From Paenibacillus cellulositrophicus (GTDB lineage Bacteria > Bacillota > Bacilli > Paenibacillales > Paenibacillaceae), in contig NZ_CP045295.1 of the NCBI RefSeq assembly GCF_009363095.1, forward strand, positions 4,803,001 to 4,867,000: 64,000 nt of DNA, given 5' to 3'. The notes beneath the pieces are model-generated. The model was not told the origin of the DNA, did not search any database, and worked only from the letters and a program-made list of their open reading frames with translations. Below, piece after piece: positions 9,405 through 17,696 of this stretch (its first letter is position 1; each line of letters opens with the position of its first letter). The position numbers were made by a program, and so were the translations under genes.

Positions 9405-9444
9405 CCGCGGTTCGTAACCATCCCGCGTAATCAAAACTAGGAGG
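9405..9444 (+). promoter_or_regulatory. preQ1-I riboswitch
   Basis: Compact class I preQ1 aptamer. P1 stem CGCGG (9406-9410) / CCGCG (9423-9427), loop beginning TTC as in the family, then the A-rich tail TAATCAAAACTAGGAGG (9428-9444) whose AAAACTA would form the H-type pseudoknot. The tail runs directly into the AGGAGG ribosome site of the next gene, so ligand binding should hide the site and block translation of the queuosine-precursor transporter when preQ1 is plentiful. Assignment is by consensus recognition; ligand binding is not shown. Confidence 0.9.
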
Positions 9445-9451
9445 AACACGA

Positions 9452-10135
9452 GTGTACAATTTGTTGTGGGGTATTTTGTTCGTACTTGTTAATTTTTCGC
9501 TGTATCTGCTGTGCTACCGTTTATTCGGCAAAAAGGGGCTGTACGCCTGGATCGGGGTCGCGACGGTGATCGCGAACATTCAGGTGACGAAGACGATCGA
9601 TATTTTCGGCATCGTCTTGACGCTGGGCAACACGATGTATGTCAGTTTGTATATGACCAGTGACCTGCTGAACGAAAAATACGGCCGGAAGGAAGCGCAG
9701 AAGGCGGTGTGGTTCGGCTTTTTCACGCTGCTGATGACGACGCTGCTGATGCAGATGGCGCTGTTCTTTACGCCGGACGAGAGCGACCTCGCGCAGGAAT
9801 CGCTGCAGAACATCTTCGGTCTGATGCCGCGCCTGGCGCTGGGAAGCTTGACGGCTTACTTCGTCAGCCAGTTCCTGGACGTGCGCCTGTATGCCTGGCT
9901 GCGCAAGCTGTTCGGCGCGCGGAACCAATTCTGGATCCGCAACAACGGCAGCACGATGATCAGCTCGCTGGTGGACACACTTATTTTCTGCACGATTGCT
10001 TTTGCCGGACGTTACGAGCTGTCGGTCTGGATTGAAATTTTCTTGACGACGTATCTGATCAAGTTCGTGCTGACCGCGGTGGGAACGCCGTTTCTATATA
10101 TCGCCCGCGATTTCAAATTCAAGGACGAGGATTAA
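9452..10135 (+). CDS. queuosine precursor transporter (QPTR/YhhQ family)
   Basis: Integral membrane protein of the DUF165 (QPTR) family that takes up queuine or preQ0/preQ1 for tRNA queuosine modification. Around six hydrophobic segments; the family-typical stretches NTMYVSLYMTSDLLNEKYGR and FWIRNNGSTMISSLVDTLIF are present. Start GTG 9452 is 7 nt after the AGGAGG that forms the 3' edge of the preQ1 riboswitch, which independently supports the substrate assignment. Length 227 aa is normal. It is monocistronic, ending at a shared terminator (10201). Confidence 0.93.
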   Translation: MYNLLWGILFVLVNFSLYLLCYRLFGKKGLYAWIGVATVIANIQVTKTIDIFGIVLTLGNTMYVSLYMTSDLLNEKYGRKEAQKAVWFGFFTLLMTTLLMQMALFFTPDESDLAQESLQNIFGLMPRLALGSLTAYFVSQFLDVRLYAWLRKLFGARNQFWIRNNGSTMISSLVDTLIFCTIAFAGRYELSVWIEIFLTTYLIKFVLTAVGTPFLYIARDFKFKDED

Positions 10136-10200
10136 GCAGAGCAGACGGCCACTGTAATGATTGCCGCTGTTCATTAGATAAGCTGAATGGTTGCAGCACA

Positions 10201-10245
10201 AAAAAACCGGAAGATCCATCTGTCGATGGGATCTTCCGGTTTTCC
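10201..10245. terminator. bidirectional intrinsic terminator
   Basis: Long stem AAAACCGGAAGATCC / GGATCTTCCGGTTTT with an inner CATC/GATG pair; A- and T-rich flanks on both strands. It lies between convergent genes (transporter on plus, peptidase on minus) and can serve both. Confidence 0.9.
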
Positions 10246-10259
10246 TGTTTCATAAGGCA

Positions 10260-11351
10260 TTAACCGCCGATAACCGTTAATTCTTTCGGATACGAGGTCA
10301 GGACTTCAACGCCGTTGTCGGTGACGACGATATCGTCTTCGATCCGCACGCCGCCCAGTCCCGGCACGTAGATGCCCGGCTCCACGGTGAAAACCATTCC
10401 CGGCTGCGCCAAGTCGGTATTGCCGCCGTGCACAGACGGATACTCGTGGACATCCATGCCGAGGCCGTGCCCGAGACGGTGCATGAAGTACTGGCCGTAG
10501 CCTGCGTCCTCCGTTACTTTGCGGGCGGCCTGGTCGATGGAAGCCAGCGTCACGCCCGGCTTGATCGCCTGAATGCCCTGCAGGTTGGCTTCCAGCACGG
10601 TGTTGTAAATCTTCGTCAGCTCCGGCGAAATGTCGCCGACCGCAAACGTCCGGGTGATGTCGGAAGCGTAGCCGTTGGCATAGACCCCCATGTCAAACAT
10701 GAGCAGGTCGCCGGACTGGATCTTAGTCTGACCTGGCGTGCCGTGTGGGAGCGCCGTCTTCGGTCCGGTCAGAACCATCGTGTCGAACGAAGGACCGTCC
10801 GCACCGAGTTTCTTCATTAAATATTCGAGCTCGGCGACGATTTCGATCTCGGTCACACCCGGCTTCACGCGGGAGAGGCCCTGCCGCAGCACTTCTTCAA
10901 TCAGGTCAATCGCATGCTTCATGCGTTGAATTTCTTCCGGCGACTTGCTGACGCGCATCGCGCGCAGCAGCGGGCCGATATCTTCGTACTGCCCGGCGCC
11001 AACCGACTGCTGCAGCTGTTCGTAGCGCGCCACGCTGATTTGTTCCTTTTCGATGCCGAGCGTGCCGATCGTGTTCTTGAACTGCTCCCGAAGCAGGTCG
11101 TACGGATTGTCTGTGTCGGCATGCGTGATGATGTTTTTTACCGAAGATGCGGCTTGGGCGGCCTCGGCATCGAGGGCGGGCACGATCAGGAGCGGCTGTT
11201 CGCCGCGGGTCAGCAGCAGGCCGAGAAACCGTTCATGCGGGTTGCTAGCAAAACCGGTCAGGTAATAAACATGCTTAGGGTCGGTAACGAGCAGGCTGTC
11301 GAGGCCGTGTTCGTTCATGGCCTTTTCCAAGGCGGTGATTCGGTTGCTCAT
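10260..11351 (-). CDS. M24-family Xaa-Pro peptidase
   Basis: Metallopeptidase that removes residues next to proline. N-terminal creatinase-type domain (residues 1-125), then the pita-bread catalytic domain. Metal ligands are visible in LLMFDMGVYANGYASDITRTFAV (two Asp), MHRLGHGLGMDVHE (His), FTVEPGIY (Glu) and GVRIEDDIVV (Glu). Length 363 aa fits YqhT/PepQ of Bacillales. The minus-strand start at 11351 follows a GAAAGGATG ribosome site. Cytoplasmic, standing alone. Confidence 0.93.
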   Translation of the reverse strand: MSNRITALEKAMNEHGLDSLLVTDPKHVYYLTGFASNPHERFLGLLLTRGEQPLLIVPALDAEAAQAASSVKNIITHADTDNPYDLLREQFKNTIGTLGIEKEQISVARYEQLQQSVGAGQYEDIGPLLRAMRVSKSPEEIQRMKHAIDLIEEVLRQGLSRVKPGVTEIEIVAELEYLMKKLGADGPSFDTMVLTGPKTALPHGTPGQTKIQSGDLLMFDMGVYANGYASDITRTFAVGDISPELTKIYNTVLEANLQGIQAIKPGVTLASIDQAARKVTEDAGYGQYFMHRLGHGLGMDVHEYPSVHGGNTDLAQPGMVFTVEPGIYVPGLGGVRIEDDIVVTDNGVEVLTSYPKELTVIGG

Positions 11352-11559
11352 GGTTATTCATCCTTTCTTATGTAGAGGGGGCTGGTGGGCAGGCAGTGTC
11401 CGTCAATGTTGTTGTCCGATTGCCCGATGGCTCGATTGCTCGTTGATCGAACTGCCCGATCCAAGCTCCCCGTGTCACTTCAATCATATGGTTACGCGGT
11501 CCGAAAACTTCCGTTAAACGCGGTCATCTTTAACGCAATAACGCTGATAGACGTATGGG

Positions 11560-12291
11560 TTACCGGTGACTTTGAATGATCTCCCGGATGCGTTCGTTCG
11601 GAGACTTGTCGTACAAGCCGCCGTGGTAGCAGAACACTCCATCCAGCGGCAGATCGGCCAGCTTGCCCATGCTTTCGATGGCCTGCGCCATATTCGGCGT
11701 GAAACCGGGTACCGGTCCCTGCAGTTCGCCCTCGCGAATGGTCAACTCATCGGCTGCGAGCAGCAGCTTTTCTTTGGGAAGGTACAGACAAATATGTCCC
11801 GGTGTATGCCCTGGTGTATGGATTACTTGAATGCCGCCGTGCAGCTCCAGATGATCCCCGTCATGCAGCACCCGGCTGATGGAAATGGAGGAACGCTCGT
11901 CGAGAACGTTTTGAATCGCCTCCCGGGCCGCTTCGGGCATTTGGGCGAGGCGCTCCGGCGTGACCTTGATCAATGGCTCTTGTCCGGTGATGACGGGAAT
12001 ATCGTCTTCATGGGCCCAGATCTCGATGCCGGGATTGGCTTCAAGCAGGCGGGATACGTTGCCGATGTGGTCAATGTCCTGGTGCGTGAGGATGACGCGC
12101 TTGATATCGTTCAGGGTGAGACCGGCTTCGGAGACTGCTTTCTGGACCTGGTCGAACTGGCCGACATTGCCGGTGTCGACGAGCGTGGCTCCGGTTTCAT
12201 CCCACAGCAGGACCGGCTGGTAAGCAGGCTGCTCGGCCGTCGGCTGGGCAAACAGCTCAATGGATACGATCTGATGTCCGATTTGCATCAT
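11560..12291 (-). CDS. metallo-beta-lactamase fold hydrolase
   Basis: Cytoplasmic hydrolase of the MBL superfamily. The zinc motif THQDIDHIGN (HxDxDH form, where the first His-x-His is replaced by His-x-Asp) lies near residue 69, the third ligand in HTPGHTPGHICLY, the bridging Asp in LLAADEL and a late His in CYHGG. The HxD form occurs in many general MBL proteins. Substrate unknown. Start at ATG 12291 or the adjacent ATG 12288; a good AGGAGGT is about 20 nt upstream, so the start is not well fixed. Confidence 0.85.
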   Translation of the reverse strand: MMQIGHQIVSIELFAQPTAEQPAYQPVLLWDETGATLVDTGNVGQFDQVQKAVSEAGLTLNDIKRVILTHQDIDHIGNVSRLLEANPGIEIWAHEDDIPVITGQEPLIKVTPERLAQMPEAAREAIQNVLDERSSISISRVLHDGDHLELHGGIQVIHTPGHTPGHICLYLPKEKLLLAADELTIREGELQGPVPGFTPNMAQAIESMGKLADLPLDGVFCYHGGLYDKSPNERIREIIQSHR

Positions 12292-12605
12292 TTCCCGGAT
12301 AAATCCGGTACACCTCCTATGTTTTTTAATGTGAAAGCATGGATTGCTTCTATTATAAACCTCTCATCTGCAAAAAGAAAAAGCAGTTCTTGAAAGTGCC
12401 TCGGGTCTTGGTGCTGCAAAATGCTGTCCGTTATGGCCCGGTCCTGCAGGATGCCACTCTAGTATGAGCCTGCGGAAAAGCCGTATATAAGGGCGCTGCC
12501 TATGCGGAAAGAAGAGGGGAGGAATTCAGCAGGACCATCTACGCTTTCCCATGCCTGTGTGCTAGTATTTTAGAAAAAGCAGTACGCATAAAGGGAGGGA
12601 TCAGG
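12292..12605. other. divergent intergenic region
   Basis: About 310 nt between a minus-strand hydrolase and a plus-strand reductase; it must hold both promoters. I see no additional open frame or structured element that I can support, only a GGGAGGG ribosome site at 12594-12600. Confidence 0.5.
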
Positions 12606-13457
12606 GTGAGCATGGAGCAAAAAACGGTAGTCGTGACCGGCGCCAACTCCGGCATGGGACTGGCGACGACGGTCGAGCTGGCGAAGCAAGGGGCACGGGT
12701 CATAATGGTGTGCCGGAGCGAGTCGCGCGGTCAAGCTGCGCTGCAGGAGGCTATCCGCCGGAGCGGCTCGGAGGCGATTGAGCTGATGCTGTGCGATTTG
12801 GGCGATCTGGCGAGCATCCGCCGCTTTGCAGAAGAGTTTAAGGCGCGTTATCCGGTGCTGGATGTGCTGGTCAACAACGCGGGAGTAGTTATGCTGAAAA
12901 GACAGCTAACCCGCGACGGCTTCGAAATGGACATTGGCGTGAACCACCTGGGCCATTTTCTGCTGACCAACTTGCTGCTGGACCGGCTGACCGCGGCGGA
13001 GCAGGGAAGAATCGTGGTCGTTGCATCCGGAGCATATAAGGCCGGCAGCATCCATTTTGACGATCCGTTTTTGTCTCGCAGCTTTAATCCGATCAAGGCG
13101 TACGCCCAGTCGAAGCTCGCGAACATTTTGTTCACGGTGGAGCTGGCTGAGCGGCTGAAAGACACCCAGGTCACCGTGAACTGCGTCCATCCCGGCGCTG
13201 TCGCAACGCAGATCGGGGTAAACCGCGATACGGGCTTTGGCAAGCGGGTGCTGGCCATGCTGAAGCCCATGTTTTTGACGCCGGAGCAGGGGGCGGATAC
13301 CGCCATTTACTTGGCAGCTTCGCCGGAGGTTGCGGGCGTGAGCGGGAAATATTTTTACCGGAAAAAGCAGCAGGCACTGAAGTCCAAAGCAGCCGACCGG
13401 GAGAGTGCAAAACGCTTGTGGGCTTGGAGCGAGCAGATGGTGGGACTGGACAGGTGA
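12606..13457 (+). CDS. short-chain dehydrogenase/reductase, retinol-dehydrogenase-like
   Basis: NAD(P)-dependent oxidoreductase. Cofactor motif TGANSGMG at residues 10-17 (GxxxGMG form), NNAGV near residue 91, catalytic Tyr-Lys in AYAQSKLAN, and PG motif in VHPGAVATQIG. The length (283 aa) and the SIHFDDPF stretch resemble plant/animal RDH11-14-like SDRs, common in Bacillales. Substrate unknown. Start GTG 12606 is 5 nt after GGGAGGG; ATG 12612 is an alternative. Confidence 0.9.
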   Translation: MSMEQKTVVVTGANSGMGLATTVELAKQGARVIMVCRSESRGQAALQEAIRRSGSEAIELMLCDLGDLASIRRFAEEFKARYPVLDVLVNNAGVVMLKRQLTRDGFEMDIGVNHLGHFLLTNLLLDRLTAAEQGRIVVVASGAYKAGSIHFDDPFLSRSFNPIKAYAQSKLANILFTVELAERLKDTQVTVNCVHPGAVATQIGVNRDTGFGKRVLAMLKPMFLTPEQGADTAIYLAASPEVAGVSGKYFYRKKQQALKSKAADRESAKRLWAWSEQMVGLDR

Positions 13458-13555
13458 GTGAAGCGTCAAAAGCTTCCTATAGCACAGATTCCCGGATTCT
13501 TTTACAATAGAAAATAACGATTCGTAGACAAGCGGTAGGAGGCTGAACAGGGCAG

Positions 13556-14062
13556 ATGACGACGCAACAACATTACATCATTGAAGACGCCGCGCTGGAG
13601 GATTTGCAGGCGGTGGTCGATATTTACAACACGACGGTGGCGGGAAGAATGGTGACCGCGGATCTGGAGCCCGTGACGGTAGAGAGCCGGCTGGCCTGGT
13701 TCCATGAGCATAACAGCCATCACCGTCCGCTGTGGGTCATGCGTTCCGAAGGGAAGGTTGTTGCCTGGCTCAGCTTCCAGTCTTTCTATGGGCGGGCAGC
13801 CTATAACGCGACGGCGGAGATCAGCATTTATGTGGCGGAAGAGTGCCGCGGGGCGGGCGTCGGCCGGATTTTGCTGGAAAAGGCGCTGGCCGAAGCTCCA
13901 CGCTTCGGACTGAACCGGCTGGTGGGCTTTGTGTTCGGGCATAACGAACCGAGTCTGAAGCTGCTGCGCCGCTATGGCTTTGAGGATTGGGGCGTGCTGC
14001 CGGGCGTGGCCGAGCTGGATGGCGTGGAACGGGATTTGGTCATCGTCGGCCGCAAAGTATAG
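13556..14062 (+). CDS. GNAT N-acetyltransferase, PAT/MnaT-like
   Basis: Acetyl-CoA dependent N-acetyltransferase. IEDAALEDLQAVVDIYN at the N-terminus, the acceptor-side residues RLAWFHEH, and the acetyl-CoA loop CRGAGVGRILLEKAL (R/Q-x-x-G-x-G/A) fit the phosphinothricin/methionine-sulfoximine acetyltransferase group. Length 168 aa is usual. The natural substrate cannot be told. It lies in core-like sequence and is followed by a terminator. Confidence 0.88.
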   Translation: MTTQQHYIIEDAALEDLQAVVDIYNTTVAGRMVTADLEPVTVESRLAWFHEHNSHHRPLWVMRSEGKVVAWLSFQSFYGRAAYNATAEISIYVAEECRGAGVGRILLEKALAEAPRFGLNRLVGFVFGHNEPSLKLLRRYGFEDWGVLPGVAELDGVERDLVIVGRKV

Positions 14063-14114
14063 TAAGCCCGGAGGTAATGACGGCTCATTATCCATAATAA
14101 AGGCAGGAATATCG

Positions 14115-14150
14115 AAAAGGCGCTCTGCATGCAGCAGGCGCCTTTTGTTG
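14115..14150 (+). terminator. intrinsic terminator
   Basis: AAAAGGCGC / GCGCCTTTT stem with a short loop, followed by TTTTGTTG, about 50 nt after the GNAT stop codon. Confidence 0.85.
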
Positions 14151-14187
14151 TGAGTGATGATGAGGGCGTTGGTCCAATCCGTACGTA

Positions 14188-14571
14188 TTAAAGGTCCTCG
14201 TCGCAGGCAGGCTTCGCTTCGCAGCACATGGCAGCTTCGGCGGGCGTGGAGTCCGCATTATCAATCGTGACCCATTGCTCGGACCAGAGCTCGATTCCCC
14301 GGATGACCGGTTCGAGTGCCATGCCCTTCTCGGTCAGGGAATATTCGATTCGCACCGGCGTTTCTGGAAAAACCTCTCTCCGGACGACACCGTCCTGCTC
14401 TAAATCCTTAAGCCGCTCCGACAATAACCGGCCGCTGATCGGCAGGGAGGATTCAATGGTGCAAAAACGCTTCGGGCCGCTCAGCAGCTGATGGATGATC
14501 AGGCTGGTCCAGCGCCGGTTGATAATTTCCATCCCTTTTTCCAATTTGGGGCACAAAGGACTTGATTGCAT
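14188..14571 (-). CDS. HxlR-family transcriptional regulator
   Basis: Winged helix-turn-helix regulator (127 aa). The single Cys near the N-terminus (SSPLCP) is the conserved HxlR/YodB position used in thiol- or quinone-sensing relatives; the core EIINRRWTSLIIHQLL and SGRLLSERLKDLEQDGVVRR is the DNA-binding wing helix. Start at 14571 follows GAGGTGA. It is divergent from the stalk-domain lipoprotein gene, so it could regulate that promoter or itself; no operator is evident. Confidence 0.9.
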   Translation of the reverse strand: MQSSPLCPKLEKGMEIINRRWTSLIIHQLLSGPKRFCTIESSLPISGRLLSERLKDLEQDGVVRREVFPETPVRIEYSLTEKGMALEPVIRGIELWSEQWVTIDNADSTPAEAAMCCEAKPACDEDL

Positions 14572-14721
14572 GCTTCTTCACCTCGTTTATGATGTTCATT
14601 ATATCGTAAATGCCGCGTTAAATATATACGGTTTGAAATGTTCTTTACATCCGGTGTTACCTGCTGGCATACTATATAAAATGGAATTTTTTCCATACAT
14701 ACATAATGGGGAGGTAAACTG

Positions 14722-16293
14722 ATGAAGAAGCGTTTCAAATGGGGATTGGCGCTTGGACTGGCCATCATGCTGATTGTGCTGGCAGGCTGTCAGGCCGTTG
14801 GCGGCCTGGACGTCAACAAAGCGGTGCTCAGTACGCTGGATGTCAAATCGTCCGAAGCGAAGTCCTCGCTGTCGCTTGAACTGGTGCCTGCGGATAGCGG
14901 CCTGACGGCAGAAGATAAGCAGATGATCGACCTGATCAACTCGATTTCGCTCACGATTGACTCGGCTCGTACGCAGGATCCAAACACCGGATCGATTGAA
15001 GGCGCCGTGAAGGTTAACGGCAAACAGATTCCTTTCCACTTGTCCGTAGATAAGGACAACCTGGCCTTGTCTCTTGAAGGCATGACCCAACCTGTCGTGA
15101 TTCCGCTGAACGGTATGGAAGGCATGGAAGGGCTCACGATGACTGGGCTTCAAATGTCCAACGAAAGCGCGTTGAAAATGGTGAAGGATGTCGGCGGCTT
15201 CCTGATCAAGCACGCTCCGAACCCGTCCTCGATCGCACTGTCCTCCGTGACTGACAAAGTGAACGGTGAATCGCTGTCGCTGCAGAAGCTGCACATCGAC
15301 ATTCGCGGGGATGAGCTGGCAGGCTTGGTTAAAGGCTTCCTGACCAGCGTATCCCAGGACAAAGAAGGATTGAAACAAATGATCGCGGCCGTCTACGACG
15401 TCTACTATCCGATCTTTGAATCTACGTTTAGCCAGTCCGGTGAGGACATGGGCGATATGGCTGCAGCGTTCGGCACGCCGGAAAGCGTGCTGAAGGATAA
15501 AGACGCGGCGGTGACTTATTTTACCGATGAAGCGCTGAAGGCGCTGAACGAGTTCATGCCGAAGTACGACGACACCGTCAAGGAATTGACAGCTGACCCG
15601 GATCTGTCCGTACTGCTTGGCAAGGATACCGTGCTATCCCTGGACTTCTTCCTGGACAGCAAGCTGCAGATCCGCAAGCAGAACATGGACCTGACGATCC
15701 AAATTCCGCAGGGTGAAGGCGTGCCTGTGAAGCAGGTGAAAGTTCACTCGCAGTCGGAGACGTGGAACGTCAACCAGCCGGTGACCGTGAACAAGGTCGA
15801 CACGTCCAAAGGCGTGTGGGAACCAAGCTTGATCGGCGTGACGCCAGGCGAAGTGATCCGTCATCTCGATGCGAAATCCGACCTGTACCGTCTCTTGACG
15901 GAAGACGCGAAGATTACGCAAAAGCAGATTTCGCTGACAACGCGCCAAAATGCTGAAGACGACGAAGACTACTGGTACTACCCGGAAGCCATTATCGTGA
16001 ACAACACGACGATGGTGCCGATCAAGTATGTGGCCGGTCAACTGGATGCTCAGTTAAAATGGAACGGGGCCACGAAGCAGCTGACGATGGTGGATGACCT
16101 GAAAGGCACTCAGATCGTCATCAAGGAAGGCTCCAAGCAAGCGACGATCGACGGCAAAGCCGTTACCTTGACCCAGCCGGTGATCAACCGCGACAGCACG
16201 CTGTACGTGCCGCTGCGTTTTGTGGCCGACGCTTTCGGCACGAAGGTGAACTGGGACAAGAGCGAGCAGTTGGTGACGATTGAGCGGGAGTAG
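14722..16293 (+). CDS. lipoprotein with copper-amine-oxidase-like (stalk) domain
   Basis: Exported lipoprotein: basic MKKRFKW, hydrophobic core and lipobox LAGC (Cys at residue 22-24). The central part (25-410) has no recognised domain. The C-terminal 100 residues hold the stalk fold seen widely in Paenibacillus: VPIKYVAGQLDAQLKWN, then VPLRFVADAFGTKVNWD. Such domains are thought to attach proteins to the cell surface; no copper or amine oxidase activity is implied. GGGGAGGT precedes ATG 14722. The last complete gene of the core-like part; a terminator follows. Confidence 0.9.
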   Translation: MKKRFKWGLALGLAIMLIVLAGCQAVGGLDVNKAVLSTLDVKSSEAKSSLSLELVPADSGLTAEDKQMIDLINSISLTIDSARTQDPNTGSIEGAVKVNGKQIPFHLSVDKDNLALSLEGMTQPVVIPLNGMEGMEGLTMTGLQMSNESALKMVKDVGGFLIKHAPNPSSIALSSVTDKVNGESLSLQKLHIDIRGDELAGLVKGFLTSVSQDKEGLKQMIAAVYDVYYPIFESTFSQSGEDMGDMAAAFGTPESVLKDKDAAVTYFTDEALKALNEFMPKYDDTVKELTADPDLSVLLGKDTVLSLDFFLDSKLQIRKQNMDLTIQIPQGEGVPVKQVKVHSQSETWNVNQPVTVNKVDTSKGVWEPSLIGVTPGEVIRHLDAKSDLYRLLTEDAKITQKQISLTTRQNAEDDEDYWYYPEAIIVNNTTMVPIKYVAGQLDAQLKWNGATKQLTMVDDLKGTQIVIKEGSKQATIDGKAVTLTQPVINRDSTLYVPLRFVADAFGTKVNWDKSEQLVTIERE

Positions 16294-16376
16294 ATTATTA
16301 ATGGGTTTGAAAGCTGGAAAGCTTGAAAAACTCGGATGAAGCGGATGAAGAATGTGGAACGTATGAGAAGAATTGA

Positions 16377-16404
16377 AGGCAGCCCTGAGAGGCTGTCTTT
16401 TTTA
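16377..16404 (+). terminator. intrinsic terminator
   Basis: GGCAGCC / GGCTGTC (one G-T pair) with a CTGAGA loop and a run of six T. About 85 nt after the lipoprotein stop. Confidence 0.8.
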
Positions 16405-16446
16405 ATGGGGATAAGGGACATAGGGGGCGAGTCGACTAACAAAAAA

Positions 16447-16655
16447 GTCAAAGAGGCGAGGGAAATGATAAGCCCGCCACGGTACATACACCGAAGCATT
16501 CTTTCACCACACATCTTCTTGAATCAGGTACTGATCTCCGGTACATTCAAAAATTATTAGGGTATGAAAGCTCTAAAACCACCGGAATCTATACCCGTGT
16601 CAGTATCAAAGACGTCCGCCGTAAACTGAGTCAGCTGGATCGATTATTGAATTGA
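16447..16655 (+). pseudogene. 3' remnant of a tyrosine recombinase/integrase
   Basis: The 3' frame ending at the TGA 16653-16655 reads VHTPKHSFTTHLLESG, then TDLRYIQKLLGYESSKTT, then GIYTRVSIKDVRRKLSQLD. These are the last three catalytic boxes of a tyrosine recombinase: HxxR-box region (the Arg of HTLRHS has become Lys), the LLGH-box (His now Tyr) and the nucleophile Tyr in IYTRVS. Upstream (from about 16447) homologous-looking residues VKEAR continue in another frame, so there is a frameshift, and no 5' half exists. It is therefore a decayed gene. It marks the border between core-like and cassette-like DNA and is followed directly by an inverted-repeat array. Confidence 0.8.
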
Positions 16656-16660
16656 ATAAT

Positions 16661-16775
16661 TTGGTAATTTCGCATACCATGGGAGATACAAATGTAATAC
16701 GAATATCGCATACCCGGTGGGAAAGGAAAGAGTATGCGATATTCGTAGATTGGGAGTTATGCACCATTACCGGTA
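16661..16775. repeat. nested inverted repeat next to the recombinase remnant
   Basis: A perfect 16-bp inverted repeat (TACGAATATCGCATAC at 16698-16713 and its complement at 16732-16747) encloses an 18-nt loop. Outside it, a related pair GGTAAT..CGCATACC (from 16663) and TATGCACCATTACC (to about 16775) repeats the GCATAC core, so the core occurs four times, two in each direction. No T-run follows, so it is not an intrinsic terminator. The position beside an integrase remnant suggests recombinase binding sites; an operator is the alternative. Confidence 0.7.
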
Positions 16776-16807
16776 AATATTAAAGATAATATTTAAGGAG
16801 ATCATTT

Positions 16808-17461
16808 ATGAAAGGTAAGATACTCTTATTATTTTTTATTACGATAGTGTTTTCATCTTGTCAAAATACTAGTCAATCAGCTACCTTGAACAGCGAAACT
16901 AGATCAATAAGTAACTCTGAACTGCCTCCTGATGTAGCGAGTACAGGTAATGGAGCAGAATCGGAAGGAATAACTGAAGATCGATCAGATCCTTCTAACC
17001 ATGAAGTGTTTTCCATGAGCATTGGGAACTATGATTTGAAAGGAGAATTTTATGATGAAATGCTTCGAAATCCTATAGATCATGATTATGAAGTCGAATT
17101 AAATGAATTAATAAATTCCAAAGAGATTAATACAACATTGGGATGGGGGGCGTTGGAAGGCAAATATACAGAGATTTGGGATAAAGAGTTGAATCAAATA
17201 TATAAAAAGCTTCTTTCTAAGTTGGATAGAGAACCAAGAGAAGCACTCATTGAATCGCAGAAAGAATGGTTACAGTATCACTTAAAGGAAACAACATTTG
17301 TAGAGAAGACATTTATTAATAATGGTTACCTTGGATCACGAGGATCGGTAAGCCTGGCCAAGGATGAGCGAGAGAGAATTAGGGAAAGAACAATGCAATT
17401 ATTTGAATATCGATATTTGCTAGATCGTGAAGTTGAGTTTATATACCAAAGTAAAAAATAG
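16808..17461 (+). CDS. LprI-like (DUF1311) lipoprotein
   Basis: Predicted lipoprotein: short basic start, hydrophobic stretch and lipobox-like FSSC (Cys at 18). A low-complexity Ser/Thr linker follows to about residue 60. The C-terminal half (95-215) has the pattern of the DUF1311/LprI family (lysozyme-inhibitor-like): regularly spaced hydrophobics, DKELNQIYKKLLSKLDRE and ESQKEWLQY. AAGGAG lies before ATG 16808. AT-rich, unlike the preceding genes. First intact gene of the cassette-like region and followed by a structured element. Confidence 0.7.
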   Translation: MKGKILLLFFITIVFSSCQNTSQSATLNSETRSISNSELPPDVASTGNGAESEGITEDRSDPSNHEVFSMSIGNYDLKGEFYDEMLRNPIDHDYEVELNELINSKEINTTLGWGALEGKYTEIWDKELNQIYKKLLSKLDREPREALIESQKEWLQYHLKETTFVEKTFINNGYLGSRGSVSLAKDERERIRERTMQLFEYRYLLDREVEFIYQSKK

Positions 17462-17513
17462 AGTTGGAATCTTGAACAATGGTTTTTAGGTGATGCTTCG
17501 AAGACAGTAAAGG

Positions 17514-17660
17514 CGCATAACAATGTATTTACTCTTCGGGCTATCGCCCTCGGTTGTCAGATGAATGATCATAGAGGTATCTCAGACAACAAATGACCCA
17601 TCCTAGGATAAGAGCTATCTAAGGTTGGGTCGTTTCGTGAATACCCAAACGTTACCCGAA
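17514..17660 (+). repeat. structured intergenic element A (attC-like)
   Basis: Left end TAAC (17518) then GTATTTAC; right end GTGAATAC (17637-17644) then ACGTTA. The inner boxes are complementary allowing one G-T pair. Inside are a stem GTTGTC / GACAAC (17553/17585) and stem-loop GACCCATCCTAGGATA / TATCTAAGGTTGGGTC (17595-17631). Same architecture as the elements at 35632, 36371, 37738 and 57125. Confidence 0.7.
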
Positions 17661-17696
17661 ATAAAAGAAAGATTAATAGAAAAGTGAGGTAGAAGG

